From assembly GCA_017428325.1 (NCBI GenBank), contig JAFRRA010000004.1, positions 62,001 to 126,000 on the forward strand: 64,000 bases of DNA, in the 5' to 3' direction. Source of the DNA: Bacteroidales bacterium. Lineage in GTDB: Bacteria; Bacteroidota; Bacteroidia; Bacteroidales; UBA932. Numbering within the stretch: the stretch's first letter is position 1; each line of letters opens with the position of its first letter. The translations under genes and the position numbers were made by a program. Under the pieces are notes generated by a model that ran no database searches, was not told the DNA's origin, and worked only from the letters and a program-made list of their open reading frames with translations. Of this stretch, positions 25,634-35,461 are shown piece by piece.

Positions 25634-27268
25634 ATGAGAAGGGTTCATTTTTCTTCGGCGATGGCTGTTGCCGTTCTATTACTTTTAAGTCCTGTATATC
25701 CTTATGCACAAGTTTTGCCTTATCTGGCTGAAGACGAGCCGGCAAAGGAAAGCTGCACCTCTATAATCGTGGGGCGTGGTGCTTCTGATGACGGGTCTGT
25801 GATGACATCGCATACCTGTGATGCGAACTACAGGACCTGGGTTACCATGGAGCCGAGGAAGGTGTTTGCCGGAGGAGTGGATGAGATACGCTGGGGCCTT
25901 CTGCACACGGAAGAGCCTTATGACCTTAGGAATACGGAGGTGAAAGGCTCCGTTCCTGCACCGGAAGGAGAAACATTCCGTTTCCTGAACGTAGCCTACC
26001 CTTGCATGAACGAAAAGCAGCTGGCAATGGGAGAAACCACCACAGAGGGAAAGAGGGAACTGGTCAACAAGGAAGGAATGTTCCAGATAGAGGAACTGGA
26101 AAGGATAGCCCTCCAGAGATGCTCAACGGCCCGTGACGCCATTAAGCTAATGGGAAGGCTTGCAGAAGAATACGGCTATGGAGACTGGGGAGAATCCCTG
26201 ACAGTGATAGACAAGAAAGAAGCCTGGCTGTTTGAAATCTACGGAAGCGGAAAGAGCGGCAAGAAGCCAGGAGCGCTGTGGGCGGCACAGAGGATTCCGG
26301 ATGACCACGTAAGCATCAGCGCCAATGTTCCTAGGATTGGAGTGATAGATTTTAAGGATCCCGACAGTTTCATGTACGGCTCCGACCTCAGGGAAAGATG
26401 CAAGGAACTGGGCCTGTGGGACGGAAAGGCTCCGTTCAAGTTCTGGCCAATGGTAACTACTTATCAAAAGAACTTCTATTACAGGGAGTACTTTGTACTG
26501 AACGCTGTGGCTCCGAGCCTTGGACTCAAGTTCGAGGACGAGGAAATGCCGTTCTCCGTAAAGCCTGACAAGAAGATAAGCGCACAGAGGATGTTTGAGC
26601 TTTACAGGGAAACCTATGACGGAACGGACTTTGACCAGGTTAAGGACCTTAAGATTGAAGTCAAGAGAAGAGTAAAGGGAGAGAACGGAGAGACTATAAT
26701 GGTAACTGACACCACCGCCCCTATCAGCACCTTTATGACAAATGACACCCGCACGCTCCTGAACCAGCTGAAGCCCGGATGCGCTCCGAGAATAAGGACA
26801 ATTGCGGTTATACAGTGCTCATATTCAGAGATAGTCAAGCTCCGCGACTGGCTTCCTGACGAAGTGGGAGGAGTGGCGTATTTCGCCTTTGACAACCCTG
26901 CCCAGACACCGAGAGTGCCTATCTACGCCGGCCAGACAGAACTTCCAAAGGGATTTGACGTATGCGGCCAGAAACGCTACCGCAAGGATGCCGCAATCTG
27001 GAGATTCAGGGAAACCAACAGGGTGGCAACAATCGGATGGGACAGGACCAAGGCAAAGATCAGGAAGAACCTCGCCGAGTACGACAGGATGATATTTGAA
27101 GAAACTCCCGTGCTGGAAAAGAAGGCAGTGGAACTTATCAAGGCAGGAAAGAAGGAAGAGGCTGTAGAACTGCTCAACGGATACTGCAGCCGGCTCAGCG
27201 CATCAGAGCAGAGAACCTGGGAAGAGCTCAGGGAGGAATTCTGGAGCATTTATGCACGCAGCCTGTAA
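25634..27268 (+). CDS. C69-family dipeptidase, first copy
   Basis: Predicted exported Ntn-hydrolase that cleaves dipeptides, of 544 residues. The signal peptide covers about the first 25 residues (MAVAVLLLLSPVYPYAQV within it). The mature N-terminal nucleophile is probably the cysteine in SCTSIIVGRGASDDGS, the usual place for the C69 family (PepD-like), so cleavage should expose it. Other family segments are TSHTCDANYRTW and DDHVSISANVPRIG. A close paralogue follows after 9 nt. With the downstream hut and kam pathways this fits growth on peptides. The substrate preference is unknown. Confidence 0.9.
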   Translation: MRRVHFSSAMAVAVLLLLSPVYPYAQVLPYLAEDEPAKESCTSIIVGRGASDDGSVMTSHTCDANYRTWVTMEPRKVFAGGVDEIRWGLLHTEEPYDLRNTEVKGSVPAPEGETFRFLNVAYPCMNEKQLAMGETTTEGKRELVNKEGMFQIEELERIALQRCSTARDAIKLMGRLAEEYGYGDWGESLTVIDKKEAWLFEIYGSGKSGKKPGALWAAQRIPDDHVSISANVPRIGVIDFKDPDSFMYGSDLRERCKELGLWDGKAPFKFWPMVTTYQKNFYYREYFVLNAVAPSLGLKFEDEEMPFSVKPDKKISAQRMFELYRETYDGTDFDQVKDLKIEVKRRVKGENGETIMVTDTTAPISTFMTNDTRTLLNQLKPGCAPRIRTIAVIQCSYSEIVKLRDWLPDEVGGVAYFAFDNPAQTPRVPIYAGQTELPKGFDVCGQKRYRKDAAIWRFRETNRVATIGWDRTKAKIRKNLAEYDRMIFEETPVLEKKAVELIKAGKKEEAVELLNGYCSRLSASEQRTWEELREEFWSIYARSL

Positions 27269-27277
27269 AGCATTCGA

Positions 27278-28873
27278 ATGAAAAGATTATTTCTTGTAAC
27301 AGTATTTGCAGCCTCCTCTGTCCTGGTTTTCGGGCAGAAGAACGCATGCACGTCTATTGTCGTAGGAAAAGGAGCTTCTGATGATGGTTCCGTAATGACG
27401 GCACATACATGTGATTCCAACTTCAGGACCTGGCTCACTATGGAGCCCAGGAAGACGTTTGCACCTGGCAGCCGGGATGACATTCGCTGGGGACTGATGC
27501 ACACGGAAGAGCCGCACGATACCAGAGACGTGGAAGTAAAAGGCTCTATACCAGCACCTTCTCAGGAAACTTTCCGCTTTATGAACGTGGCCTATCCGTG
27601 CATGAACGAAAAACAGCTGGCCATCGGTGAAACCACCACGGAAGGCCGCCAAGATCTGCGGCAGGGAGATGCACTGTTCCTTATAGAAGAACTGGAAAGA
27701 GTGGCTCTTCAACGATGCTCTACGGCAAGGGATGCCATACGGCTGATGGGAAGCCTGGCAGAGGAATACGGCTTTGCAGACAACGGTGAATGCCTTACTG
27801 TCATTGACAAGAAAGAGGCCTGGTTCTTCGAGATTTACGGAAGCGGAAAAAGTGGCAAAAAGCCTGGTGCGCTGTGGGTTGCACAGAGGATTCCGGATGA
27901 CCACGTGGGAATCAGCGCCAATGTGCCGAGGATTGGAATTGTGGATTTTAAAGATCCAGATAACTTCATGTGGGGCTCTGACCTCAGGGAAAGATGCAGG
28001 GAACTTGGGCTTTGGGACGGAAAATCCCCTTTCAAGTTCTACAAGATGGTTTCCGAGGATGGTGAAAAGGGCAAGAATTACTCACACAGGGAAGTCTTTG
28101 TGTTCAACACCCTGGCCCCAAGCCTCGGACTCAGCATGAATGACGACGAGATTCCGTTCAGCATCAAGCCGGAGAAGAAAGTCAGCGCAAGCCAGATGTT
28201 CCAATTATACAGATCCACCTACGAAGGGACTGAATTTGACATGCTCAAGAACCTGAACACTGAAGTCAAGAGATGGATAAGGAACGAAAATGGAGAACTA
28301 GTAACTGTCTCAGACACAACTTGCCCGGTAAGTCCGTATATGACAAACGCAATGCGTTCCCTGCTCAACAATCTAAAGCCGGGAACAGTTCCGTGGGCAT
28401 ATACAATTTCAGTGATACAGTGCTCTTATTCAGAGATAATAAAGCTCCGCGACTGGCTGCCTGACGAGGTTGGAGGAGTGGCATATTTTGCTTTTGACAT
28501 ACCCGCCCTTACCCCGAGAGTGCCTATCTATGCAGGACAGACAGAGCTTCCTGCCGGATTTGAAGTATGCGGACAGAAACGCTACCGCAGGGATGCCGCA
28601 ATCTGGAGATTCAGGGAAACTAACCGTCTTGCCGCTTTCGGGTGGAACAGGACAGCCGACAGGATGAAAAAAGCCCTCGCCGAATATGACAGGATGATAT
28701 TCGAAGACGCTCCAGACCTGGAAAAGAAGGCTGTGGAACTGATAAAGGCCGGGAAGAAGGAAGAGGCTGTTGAACTTCTCAACGGATATTGCAGCCGCCT
28801 CAGCGCCTCCGAGCAGAGGACCTGGGAAGAACTCAGGGAAGAATTCTGGAGCATATTCGCAAGAAGTTTGTAA
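27278..28873 (+). CDS. C69-family dipeptidase, second copy
   Basis: The 531-residue paralogue of the preceding gene has a shorter signal region (MKRLFLVTVFAASSVLVFGQ), after which ACTSIVVGKGASDDGS carries the predicted N-terminal nucleophile Cys. The two copies are similar over their whole length, including GEIYGSGKSGKKPGALW-like blocks (EIYGSGKSGKKPGALW here). The last 51 residues differ at one position only (Phe for Tyr), while the DNA there has many silent differences. It is in the same transcript unit as the first copy, 9 nt downstream, with carA starting 28 nt after its stop codon. Confidence 0.9.
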   Translation: MKRLFLVTVFAASSVLVFGQKNACTSIVVGKGASDDGSVMTAHTCDSNFRTWLTMEPRKTFAPGSRDDIRWGLMHTEEPHDTRDVEVKGSIPAPSQETFRFMNVAYPCMNEKQLAIGETTTEGRQDLRQGDALFLIEELERVALQRCSTARDAIRLMGSLAEEYGFADNGECLTVIDKKEAWFFEIYGSGKSGKKPGALWVAQRIPDDHVGISANVPRIGIVDFKDPDNFMWGSDLRERCRELGLWDGKSPFKFYKMVSEDGEKGKNYSHREVFVFNTLAPSLGLSMNDDEIPFSIKPEKKVSASQMFQLYRSTYEGTEFDMLKNLNTEVKRWIRNENGELVTVSDTTCPVSPYMTNAMRSLLNNLKPGTVPWAYTISVIQCSYSEIIKLRDWLPDEVGGVAYFAFDIPALTPRVPIYAGQTELPAGFEVCGQKRYRRDAAIWRFRETNRLAAFGWNRTADRMKKALAEYDRMIFEDAPDLEKKAVELIKAGKKEEAVELLNGYCSRLSASEQRTWEELREEFWSIFARSL

Positions 28874-28878
28874 ATTTG
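28871..28878 (+). promoter_or_regulatory. Possible internal -7 box before carA
   Basis: TAAATTTG matches TAnnTTTG perfectly and includes the stop codon of the second dipeptidase. It lies 23 nt before the carA ATG. A proper -33 box is missing, so it may be chance. Confidence 0.3.
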
Positions 28879-28901
28879 AAGCCCGAATAGAACAATCTGC
28901 G

Positions 28902-29978
28902 ATGCAATCCAACAGTAAAATAAAGCTTGTCTTAGAGAATGGCCTTGAATTTCAGGGCTATTCTTTTGGGTATCAGAAGAGTGCAGAAGGAGAAGTGGTA
29001 TTTAACACCGCTATGGTGGGCTATCCGGAAAGCCTGACTGATCCATCATATTCCGGTCAGATCCTCTGCATAACCTACCCTATCATAGGAAACTACGGAG
29101 TACCGGACGACAGATTTGATTCCTACGGGATATCGGAAGTGTTCGAATCTGACAAGATACACGTAAGGGCACTGGTGATTTCCTGCTATTCTGAAAACTA
29201 CAGCCACTGGGATTCCGCACGGAGCCTGGACGAATGGATGAAAAGCCACAGGATTCCAGGAATCTGGGGAGTTGACACCAGGGAGCTGACAAAGGTCCTG
29301 AGGGAGAACGGCGCCATGCTGGGAAGGATAGTCCCTGCAGGAAGCCGCAAGAACAGCCCTGTCGCTGACCCGAATCTGGACAATCAGGTAGATATAGTTT
29401 CCTGCAAGGAAGTGGCTATATACGGGAAAGGGAAAAAGCGGGTTGTCCTGGTTGATTGCGGTGTCAAGAACAACATTCTCAGATGCCTGATTAACAGAAA
29501 TGTGGAAGTGGTTAGAGTTCCTTGGGACTATGACTTCAACACTCTGGATTATGACGGTCTTTTCATATCCAACGGACCTGGAAACCCCGAGTTGTGCAAC
29601 AAGGCGGTGGATCATCTCAAGGTTGCCATGAAAGGAAGCAAGCCCATTTTCGGCATCTGTATGGGCAACCAACTGATGGCCAGGGCTGCCGGAGCAAAGA
29701 CCTACAAACTAAAGTACGGTCACCGAAGCCATAACCAGCCGGTAATGATGCTCGGGACAAACCGCTGTTTCGTGACAAGCCAGAACCATGGTTTCGCCGT
29801 GGATGACTCCACTCTGGACAAGGATTGGGAGCCGCTGTTCGTGAACATGAATGACGGCACCAACGAGGGCATACGCCACAAAAGGAAACCATTCTTCTCC
29901 GCTCAGTTCCATCCGGAAGCCACAAGCGGTCCCACAGACACTGAATTTTTGTTTGACCAGTTCATAAACCTCCTGTAA
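28902..29978 (+). CDS. carA: Carbamoyl-phosphate synthase small (glutaminase) subunit
   Basis: CarA hydrolyses glutamine and channels ammonia to CarB for carbamoyl phosphate, used for pyrimidines and arginine. The chosen ATG at 28902 gives 358 residues starting MQSNSKIKLVLENGLEFQG, the normal CarA N-terminus. A longer reading from 28770 overlaps the dipeptidase and has no homologous look. The N-terminal domain shows GEVVFNTAMVGYPESLTDPS. The class I glutaminase part has the nucleophile Cys in FGICMGNQLM and the histidine and glutamate in AQFHPEATSGP. The stop codon is directly followed by the carB ATG. Confidence 0.97.
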   Translation: MQSNSKIKLVLENGLEFQGYSFGYQKSAEGEVVFNTAMVGYPESLTDPSYSGQILCITYPIIGNYGVPDDRFDSYGISEVFESDKIHVRALVISCYSENYSHWDSARSLDEWMKSHRIPGIWGVDTRELTKVLRENGAMLGRIVPAGSRKNSPVADPNLDNQVDIVSCKEVAIYGKGKKRVVLVDCGVKNNILRCLINRNVEVVRVPWDYDFNTLDYDGLFISNGPGNPELCNKAVDHLKVAMKGSKPIFGICMGNQLMARAAGAKTYKLKYGHRSHNQPVMMLGTNRCFVTSQNHGFAVDDSTLDKDWEPLFVNMNDGTNEGIRHKRKPFFSAQFHPEATSGPTDTEFLFDQFINLL

Positions 29979-32900
29979 ATGAAGCCTATAAAGAAAGTTC
30001 TCATACTTGGTTCCGGAGCTCTCAAGATCGGTGAGGCCGGAGAATTCGACTATTCGGGTTCGCAAGCCCTGAAGGCAATGAAGGAAGAGCACATCAAGAC
30101 CGTGCTCATCAATCCGAACATCGCCACTGTCCAGACTTCAGAAGGAATCGCAGACAAGATCTACTTCCTGCCCGTCACTCCTTATTTTGTGGAGAAGGTC
30201 ATCCAGAAGGAAAAACCTCAGGGCATCCTGCTGTCGTTCGGAGGCCAGACAGCCCTGAACTGCGGAGTTGAACTCTTCCGTCAGGGAATACTGGAAAAAT
30301 ACAAGGTACAGGTTCTTGGCACCCCTATCCAGGCCATTATGGATACGGAAGACAGGGAACTCTTCGTAAAGAAACTTGACGAGATTTCCGTCAAGACCAT
30401 TAAGAGCCACGCAGTTGAGAATACGGAAGACGCACTCAAGGCAGCCCGTCAGCTAGGCTATCCGGTAATCGTGAGAGCAGCCTATGCGCTGGGAGGTCTC
30501 GGCAGCGGATTCTGTTCCAACGACACTGAGCTCAAGAAGCTGACTGCCAAAGCGTTTACCTTCTCCCCGCAAGTGCTTGTGGAAAAATCTCTCAAGGGCT
30601 GGAAGGAAATAGAATATGAGGTTGTCAGAGACAGATACGACAACTGCATAACGGTCTGCAACATGGAGAACTTCGACCCTCTTGGGATCCATACCGGAGA
30701 GAGTATTGTAGTTGCTCCGAGCCAGACACTCACCAATCACGAGTATTATCTTCTCAGGGAACTTGCCATAAAGATTGTAAGGCACATAGGAATCGTGGGA
30801 GAGTGTAATGTCCAGTATGCTTTCGACCCTGAAAGCGAGGACTATAGGGTTATCGAAGTAAACGCCCGCCTCAGCCGCTCATCGGCACTTGCATCCAAGG
30901 CGACAGGCTATCCCCTGGCATTCGTAGCCGCTAAGCTGGGATTGGGATACGGACTTTACGAGCTCAAGAACTCCGTCACCAAGACAACGCCTGCGTTCTT
31001 CGAGCCGGCTCTGGACTACATTGTCTGCAAGATTCCTCGCTGGGACCTTAGCAAGTTCCACGGAGTCAGCCGCTTGATTGGTAGCAGCATGAAGAGCGTG
31101 GGAGAAGTGATGGCCATTGGCAGGAGCTTTGAGGAAGTAATCCAGAAAGGCCTCAGGATGATAGGCCGCGGAGCCCACGGATTCGTGGCCAACAAGGAAA
31201 TGAAGGTGGACGACATAGACAAGGAGCTGGAGCAGCCTACGGACAGCCGAATCTTTGTCATAGCCAAAGCCTTCGAAGCAGGATACACGGTGGACAGGAT
31301 ACACCAGGCAACCAAGATAGACAAGTGGTTCCTGCAGAAACTATACAACATTTACCTCATCGGCAAAGACCTTTCCAAGTTTAAGGATATCAGAGATATA
31401 GACAGCGAGATGATGCGGAAGGCCAAGTCTAGCGGATTCTCGGACTTCCAAATAGGAAGACTTGTCTACAAGGACCGCAAGGATCCGGACAGCTATGCCA
31501 CCTCCATCAGGGAATACCGCAAGGCTTTGGGCGTGCGTCCTGTAGTAAAACAGATAGATACGCTGGCAGCAGAGTTCCCGGCAAAGACCAACTACCTGTA
31601 TCTCACATATAACGGTACGTCAGACGACATTACATACGAGAAAGACCAGAAATCCATAATCGTACTGGGAAGCGGCGCCTACCGCATCGGCAGTTCCGTG
31701 GAGTTTGACTGGTGCAGCGTCAACTGCCTGAGCACATTGCGCAAATGCGGATGGAGAGGCGTTATGATTAACTACAACCCGGAGACCGTTTCCACAGACT
31801 ACGATATGTGCGACCGCCTCTACTTTGACGAGCTCACATACGAGAGGGTTATGGATATCTACGAACTGGAATCCCCGTACGGTGTTGTGGTCAGTGTGGG
31901 CGGCCAGATCCCTAACAATCTGGCAATGAGGCTCAACGATGCCAATGTAAGGTTGCTTGGAACCTCTGCCCGCAGCATAGACAACGCTGAGGACCGCCAC
32001 AAATTCTCGGCGATGCTGGACCGTCTGGGCATCAACCAGCCCCGCTGGAGCGAACTTACAACCCTGGACGACATCCACGCCTTTGTGGACAAAGTAGGCT
32101 ACCCTGTTCTTGTCAGGCCGTCCTACGTGCTCAGCGGAGCTGCCATGAACGTATGCTCCAACAATCACGAACTCAAGCAGTTCCTCCGCCTGGCGGCAGA
32201 CGTTTCCAAGAAGCATCCGGTTGTGGTGAGCGAATTCATCCAGCATGCCAAGGAAATTGAATTTGACGCTGTGGCAAAGGACGGAGTCATTGTGGCTTAC
32301 GCTATCAGCGAGCATATAGAATTCGCCGGTGTCCACTCCGGAGACGCCACCATCCAGTTCCCTCCTCAGAAACTTTATGTGGAAACGGTGAGGAGGCTAA
32401 AGAAGATCTCAAGGAAAATCGCCGAGGAACTCAGGATTAGCGGCCCGTTCAACATCCAGTTCATGGCAAAGGACAACGACATACTTGTAATCGAGTGCAA
32501 CCTCAGGGCCTCCAGGAGTTTCCCGTTTGTGAGCAAAGTCCTCAAGATTAACTTCATAGAACTGGCCACCAAGGTTATGACCGGAGAAAAGTTCAAGGCT
32601 CCCGACAAGAGCGCCTTCGACCTGGACTATGTGGGAATCAAGGCTCCGCAGTTCTCATTCTCCAGACTTCTTAAGGCTGACCCGGTACTTGGAGTGGATA
32701 TGGCTTCCACTGGAGAGGTCGGGTGTATCGGCGACGATACTTCCGAGACTGTGCTCAAATCAATGCTGAGCGTAGGCTACAGCATTCCTTCCAAGGGAAT
32801 CCTGCTGTCCACCGGAGATGGAAAGGAAAAGGCGGAGATGCTGGAAGCCTGCCAGAGGCTCAGCCGCAAGGGATACAGGCTCTACGCCACGGGAGGAACC

Positions 32901-33194
32901 TACAGGTATCTGAAAGACAACAACATACAAACAACTCTCGTTTACTGGCCTAGCGAGAAGGGCAAGACCCCTCAGGCCCTGGACCTTATCCAGCTGAAGA
33001 AGATAGATATGGTGGTCAACATACCTAAGAACCTTACAAAGACAGAGCTTGACAACGGATATAAGGTACGTAGGGCCGCCGTGGACTTCAATATCCAGCT
33101 CCTGACTAACACCCGTCTTGCAAGCGCCTTCATAAACTCCTTCTGCAATATGGACATGGATCAGATCCAGATAAAGAGCTGGGACGAGTATTAA
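29979..33194 (+). CDS. carB: Carbamoyl-phosphate synthase large subunit
   Basis: CarB makes carbamoyl phosphate from bicarbonate, ammonia and two ATP. The 1071-residue protein has the expected duplicated ATP-grasp halves. Each begins with a glycine-rich nucleotide motif: VLILGSGALKIGEAGEFDYS at the N-terminus and IIVLGSGAYRIGSSVEFDW near residue 560. Other visible blocks are IRAAYALGGLGSG-like VRAAYALGGLGSG in the first half and VRPSYVLSGAAM in the second. The C-terminal MGS-like regulatory domain contains LYATGGTYRYLKDN. Length is normal. It follows carA with no gap, and an antiporter gene lies 17 nt downstream. Confidence 0.97.
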   Translation: MKPIKKVLILGSGALKIGEAGEFDYSGSQALKAMKEEHIKTVLINPNIATVQTSEGIADKIYFLPVTPYFVEKVIQKEKPQGILLSFGGQTALNCGVELFRQGILEKYKVQVLGTPIQAIMDTEDRELFVKKLDEISVKTIKSHAVENTEDALKAARQLGYPVIVRAAYALGGLGSGFCSNDTELKKLTAKAFTFSPQVLVEKSLKGWKEIEYEVVRDRYDNCITVCNMENFDPLGIHTGESIVVAPSQTLTNHEYYLLRELAIKIVRHIGIVGECNVQYAFDPESEDYRVIEVNARLSRSSALASKATGYPLAFVAAKLGLGYGLYELKNSVTKTTPAFFEPALDYIVCKIPRWDLSKFHGVSRLIGSSMKSVGEVMAIGRSFEEVIQKGLRMIGRGAHGFVANKEMKVDDIDKELEQPTDSRIFVIAKAFEAGYTVDRIHQATKIDKWFLQKLYNIYLIGKDLSKFKDIRDIDSEMMRKAKSSGFSDFQIGRLVYKDRKDPDSYATSIREYRKALGVRPVVKQIDTLAAEFPAKTNYLYLTYNGTSDDITYEKDQKSIIVLGSGAYRIGSSVEFDWCSVNCLSTLRKCGWRGVMINYNPETVSTDYDMCDRLYFDELTYERVMDIYELESPYGVVVSVGGQIPNNLAMRLNDANVRLLGTSARSIDNAEDRHKFSAMLDRLGINQPRWSELTTLDDIHAFVDKVGYPVLVRPSYVLSGAAMNVCSNNHELKQFLRLAADVSKKHPVVVSEFIQHAKEIEFDAVAKDGVIVAYAISEHIEFAGVHSGDATIQFPPQKLYVETVRRLKKISRKIAEELRISGPFNIQFMAKDNDILVIECNLRASRSFPFVSKVLKINFIELATKVMTGEKFKAPDKSAFDLDYVGIKAPQFSFSRLLKADPVLGVDMASTGEVGCIGDDTSETVLKSMLSVGYSIPSKGILLSTGDGKEKAEMLEACQRLSRKGYRLYATGGTYRYLKDNNIQTTLVYWPSEKGKTPQALDLIQLKKIDMVVNIPKNLTKTELDNGYKVRRAAVDFNIQLLTNTRLASAFINSFCNMDMDQIQIKSWDEY

Positions 33195-33211
33195 CGGAAA
33201 AACAGACAGTT

Positions 33212-34207
33212 ATGACAAATACCATTCTTCTTATCATTCTTGGTCTCGCGATGATAATCATTGGAGCCAATTTCCTTGTGGAGGGCTCCTCCAGGATAGC
33301 AAGCCGTTTCGGCATCTCCGACATTGTCATAGGAATGACCATTGTCGCCATCGGCACCAGCGCTCCTGAACTTGTGGTGTCATTCCTTGGAGCAATGAAA
33401 GGCAGCGTTGGACTTTCTGTCGGCAACATTCTCGGTTCCAATATCTGCAACATATTGCTTATCATAGGATTAAGTTCCATCATCTACCCTATGACCGTAA
33501 CCAGGATAAATGTAAACAGGGATTTGCAGTTCCTGCTTCTTTCCACAGTTGTCCTGATTCTCGTATCCCTGGACGCACAGATAGAAACCCTTACCATAGA
33601 TGACCAGATGACCGGTAACGTGATTTCCAGGACAGAGGGCCTGATTCTCCTGCTTTTCTTCCTGGTGTTCATGTTCTATTCATTCGCCAGCGCCAAAAGA
33701 CACGAAGAAGCAACAAAAGGAACTGAAACGGAGGAAGAGGAAAAGCCTGTTGTCAAGAAGAGCTTCGCCCTTTCCCTTCTTATGTTCCTGGGAGGACTCG
33801 CAGTCCTTATCTGGGGCGGTAACATCCTGGTAGACAACGCCACCACCCTTGCCAGGGCAAAAGGCGTCTCCGATACCCTTATCGGAGCAACCATAGTTGC
33901 AATCGGAACCAGCCTGCCGGAACTTGCAGCCAGCGTAATGGCCGCCTGCAGAAGGAAAGTGGGAATCGCTATCGGAAACGTTATTGGATCCAACATATTC
34001 AACGTCTTCCTGATTCTGGGAGGATGCGCAACAGTAAAGCAGCTTCCTCTTGCCAGCGTCAATCACGTGCACTTCATATTCCTGCTCCTGGCTACCCTGC
34101 TGTTCCTTGTTTCGGCGAGGACAAGCTTCAAGATCAGGAGAATAGAAGGACTGATGCTCTTTGCGCTTTACATCCTCTACATTATTGTCACCATTTCCCT
34201 GGCATAA
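33212..34207 (+). CDS. Calcium/sodium antiporter, CaCA family
   Basis: Inner-membrane cation/Ca2+ exchanger of 331 residues, similar in size to YrbG-type proteins. The two inverted alpha repeats are clear: MTIVAIGTSAPELVVSFLGA with GNILGSNICNILLIIG in the first half, and ATIVAIGTSLPELAASVMAA with GNVIGSNIFNVFLILG in the second. The glutamates in SAPELV and SLPELA are the expected cation ligands. A charged cytoplasmic loop (RHEEATKGTETEEEEK) separates the halves. It sits 17 nt after carB and may be cotranscribed, but no functional link is apparent. Confidence 0.93.
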   Translation: MTNTILLIILGLAMIIIGANFLVEGSSRIASRFGISDIVIGMTIVAIGTSAPELVVSFLGAMKGSVGLSVGNILGSNICNILLIIGLSSIIYPMTVTRINVNRDLQFLLLSTVVLILVSLDAQIETLTIDDQMTGNVISRTEGLILLLFFLVFMFYSFASAKRHEEATKGTETEEEEKPVVKKSFALSLLMFLGGLAVLIWGGNILVDNATTLARAKGVSDTLIGATIVAIGTSLPELAASVMAACRRKVGIAIGNVIGSNIFNVFLILGGCATVKQLPLASVNHVHFIFLLLATLLFLVSARTSFKIRRIEGLMLFALYILYIIVTISLA

Positions 34208-34232
34208 GAGTCCAATAAGACCGGATTTATGC

Positions 34233-34240
34233 TATATTTG
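34233..34240 (+). promoter_or_regulatory. Consensus -7 box before the marR-hdr operon
   Basis: TATATTTG is a perfect match to TAnnTTTG, 37 nt before the marR ATG at 34278. The -33 region shows no TTTG, which is compatible with an activator-dependent or regulated promoter. No clear palindromic MarR operator was identified. Confidence 0.5.
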
Positions 34241-34277
34241 TAACCGTTTATTAAAGTAAAACCTCGTACTATATTAT

Positions 34278-34763
34278 ATGATACTGAACAAACAGGTGGG
34301 TATGTTCCTTAATCTTGTCCACAACCGCTTCAAGCAGTATGTGGCCGGAATCTTCGAGAACGAAGGCCTGAACATAACTCCGGAGCAGTTCCTTGTGATG
34401 GATGCTCTCTGGGACGAGGGAGTCCTCACCCAGCAGCAGATTGCGGATTACCTGCTCAAAGACAAAAACTCCGTGGTGAAACTCGTGGACGGTCTGGAAG
34501 ACAGGAATCTTGTCCGCAGGGCAAGCAACCCTAAAGACCGCAGACAGAACCTCATAGAAGTAACCGAATATGCCATGGGCATAAAGGATAAGGTTACCAA
34601 GGTCGCGATGGATGCCGTAGACAAGATTATCAATGGCATAACCAAAGACGATATGCAGATATTCATCCGGGTGCTGAGCAAAATGGCCGAAAACATGAAC
34701 AACGACATAGACCTTATGGCTCTGGCCGCCAAGTACCCTACCAACAGTAAATTCACAGCGTAA
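34278..34763 (+). CDS. MarR-family transcriptional regulator
   Basis: DNA-binding regulator of 161 residues with the MarR winged-helix layout. The N-terminal dimerisation helix is followed by the recognition-helix region LTQQQIADYLLKDKNSVVKL and the wing with NPKDRRQNLIEVTE, a conserved DRR motif. MarR proteins usually respond to small molecules or thiol oxidation. This protein has no cysteine, so direct cysteine-based redox sensing is unlikely. Its stop codon shares one base with the start of the Hdr-like operon (TAATG). It is therefore almost certainly the local regulator of the redox and cysteate synthase genes, possibly also of itself. Confidence 0.9.
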   Translation: MILNKQVGMFLNLVHNRFKQYVAGIFENEGLNITPEQFLVMDALWDEGVLTQQQIADYLLKDKNSVVKLVDGLEDRNLVRRASNPKDRRQNLIEVTEYAMGIKDKVTKVAMDAVDKIINGITKDDMQIFIRVLSKMAENMNNDIDLMALAAKYPTNSKFTA

Positions 34764-35458
34764 TGGGAAAGCTATACGACAGGCTGATGAAGGATTACAG
34801 GCTACGCGAGGGCCTGAACGCCTGCATAAACTGCGGTACCTGCACTGCCATATGCCCGGCTGCCGAGTTCTACCGCTACGACCCGAGAAGGATTGTGGAT
34901 ATTGTCCAGAAACAGGACGATGCCCAGATTGAGGAGCTTCTCAAGAGCGACACTATCTGGTATTGCGGGGAATGCCTTAGCTGCGTGACAAGATGCCCGA
35001 GAAAGAATGCCGCCGGCCTTATTATAATGGCTCTGCGAAGCCTTTCGATACAGACAGGGCTGTTTATGGAATCCGAAAAGGGACGTCAGATGTATCTTTT
35101 GTGCAAGGATTTGAACAACAATATTCTTAATTACGGTTATTGCGTATATCCAAGAAACTTCAAATATGACGAGCATCTGGAAGCGGGTGTCGTATGGCAA
35201 TGGGTGGAAAAGAATATGGAGGATGTCTTTGACCGTATGGGAGCCAACCTGGACAAGGAAGGTCCGGGAGCTATGAGAAGAATCCCACAGAAGGACCTGG
35301 ATGAACTGAAGAGAATATATGATATTACCGGAGCCACCGAAATGCTTGAAAACGTGAAGAATGCAGGGCTGAAAAAAGCATCTGAGCTCGGCCTCACGGA
35401 AGAAGAGTACTGCAAGAAGATTTACAATGAGTGCAGTCCAAAACATTTCAACCACTAG
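34763..35458 (+). CDS. HdrC-like [4Fe-4S] protein
   Basis: Soluble electron-transfer subunit of 231 residues, like HdrC of heterodisulfide reductase. Two cubane cluster motifs sit in the N-terminal third: CINCGTCTAICP near residues 21-32, and CGECLSCVTRCP near 70-81. Each is C-x2-C-x2-C-x3-CP. The remaining 140 residues are helical and unlike ferredoxins. In known Hdr complexes HdrC passes electrons between HdrA and HdrB; both partners follow directly (HdrB-like after 3 nt). Start ATG overlaps the MarR stop by one base. The partner substrate cannot be read from sequence. Confidence 0.88.
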   Translation: MGKLYDRLMKDYRLREGLNACINCGTCTAICPAAEFYRYDPRRIVDIVQKQDDAQIEELLKSDTIWYCGECLSCVTRCPRKNAAGLIIMALRSLSIQTGLFMESEKGRQMYLLCKDLNNNILNYGYCVYPRNFKYDEHLEAGVVWQWVEKNMEDVFDRMGANLDKEGPGAMRRIPQKDLDELKRIYDITGATEMLENVKNAGLKKASELGLTEEEYCKKIYNECSPKHFNH

Positions 35459-35461
35459 AAG

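Noticed and set aside
28770-28901. Extended N-terminus for carA
   Set aside because: It overlaps the second dipeptidase, begins with TTG and adds residues unlike CarA. The ATG at 28902 matches the family start.
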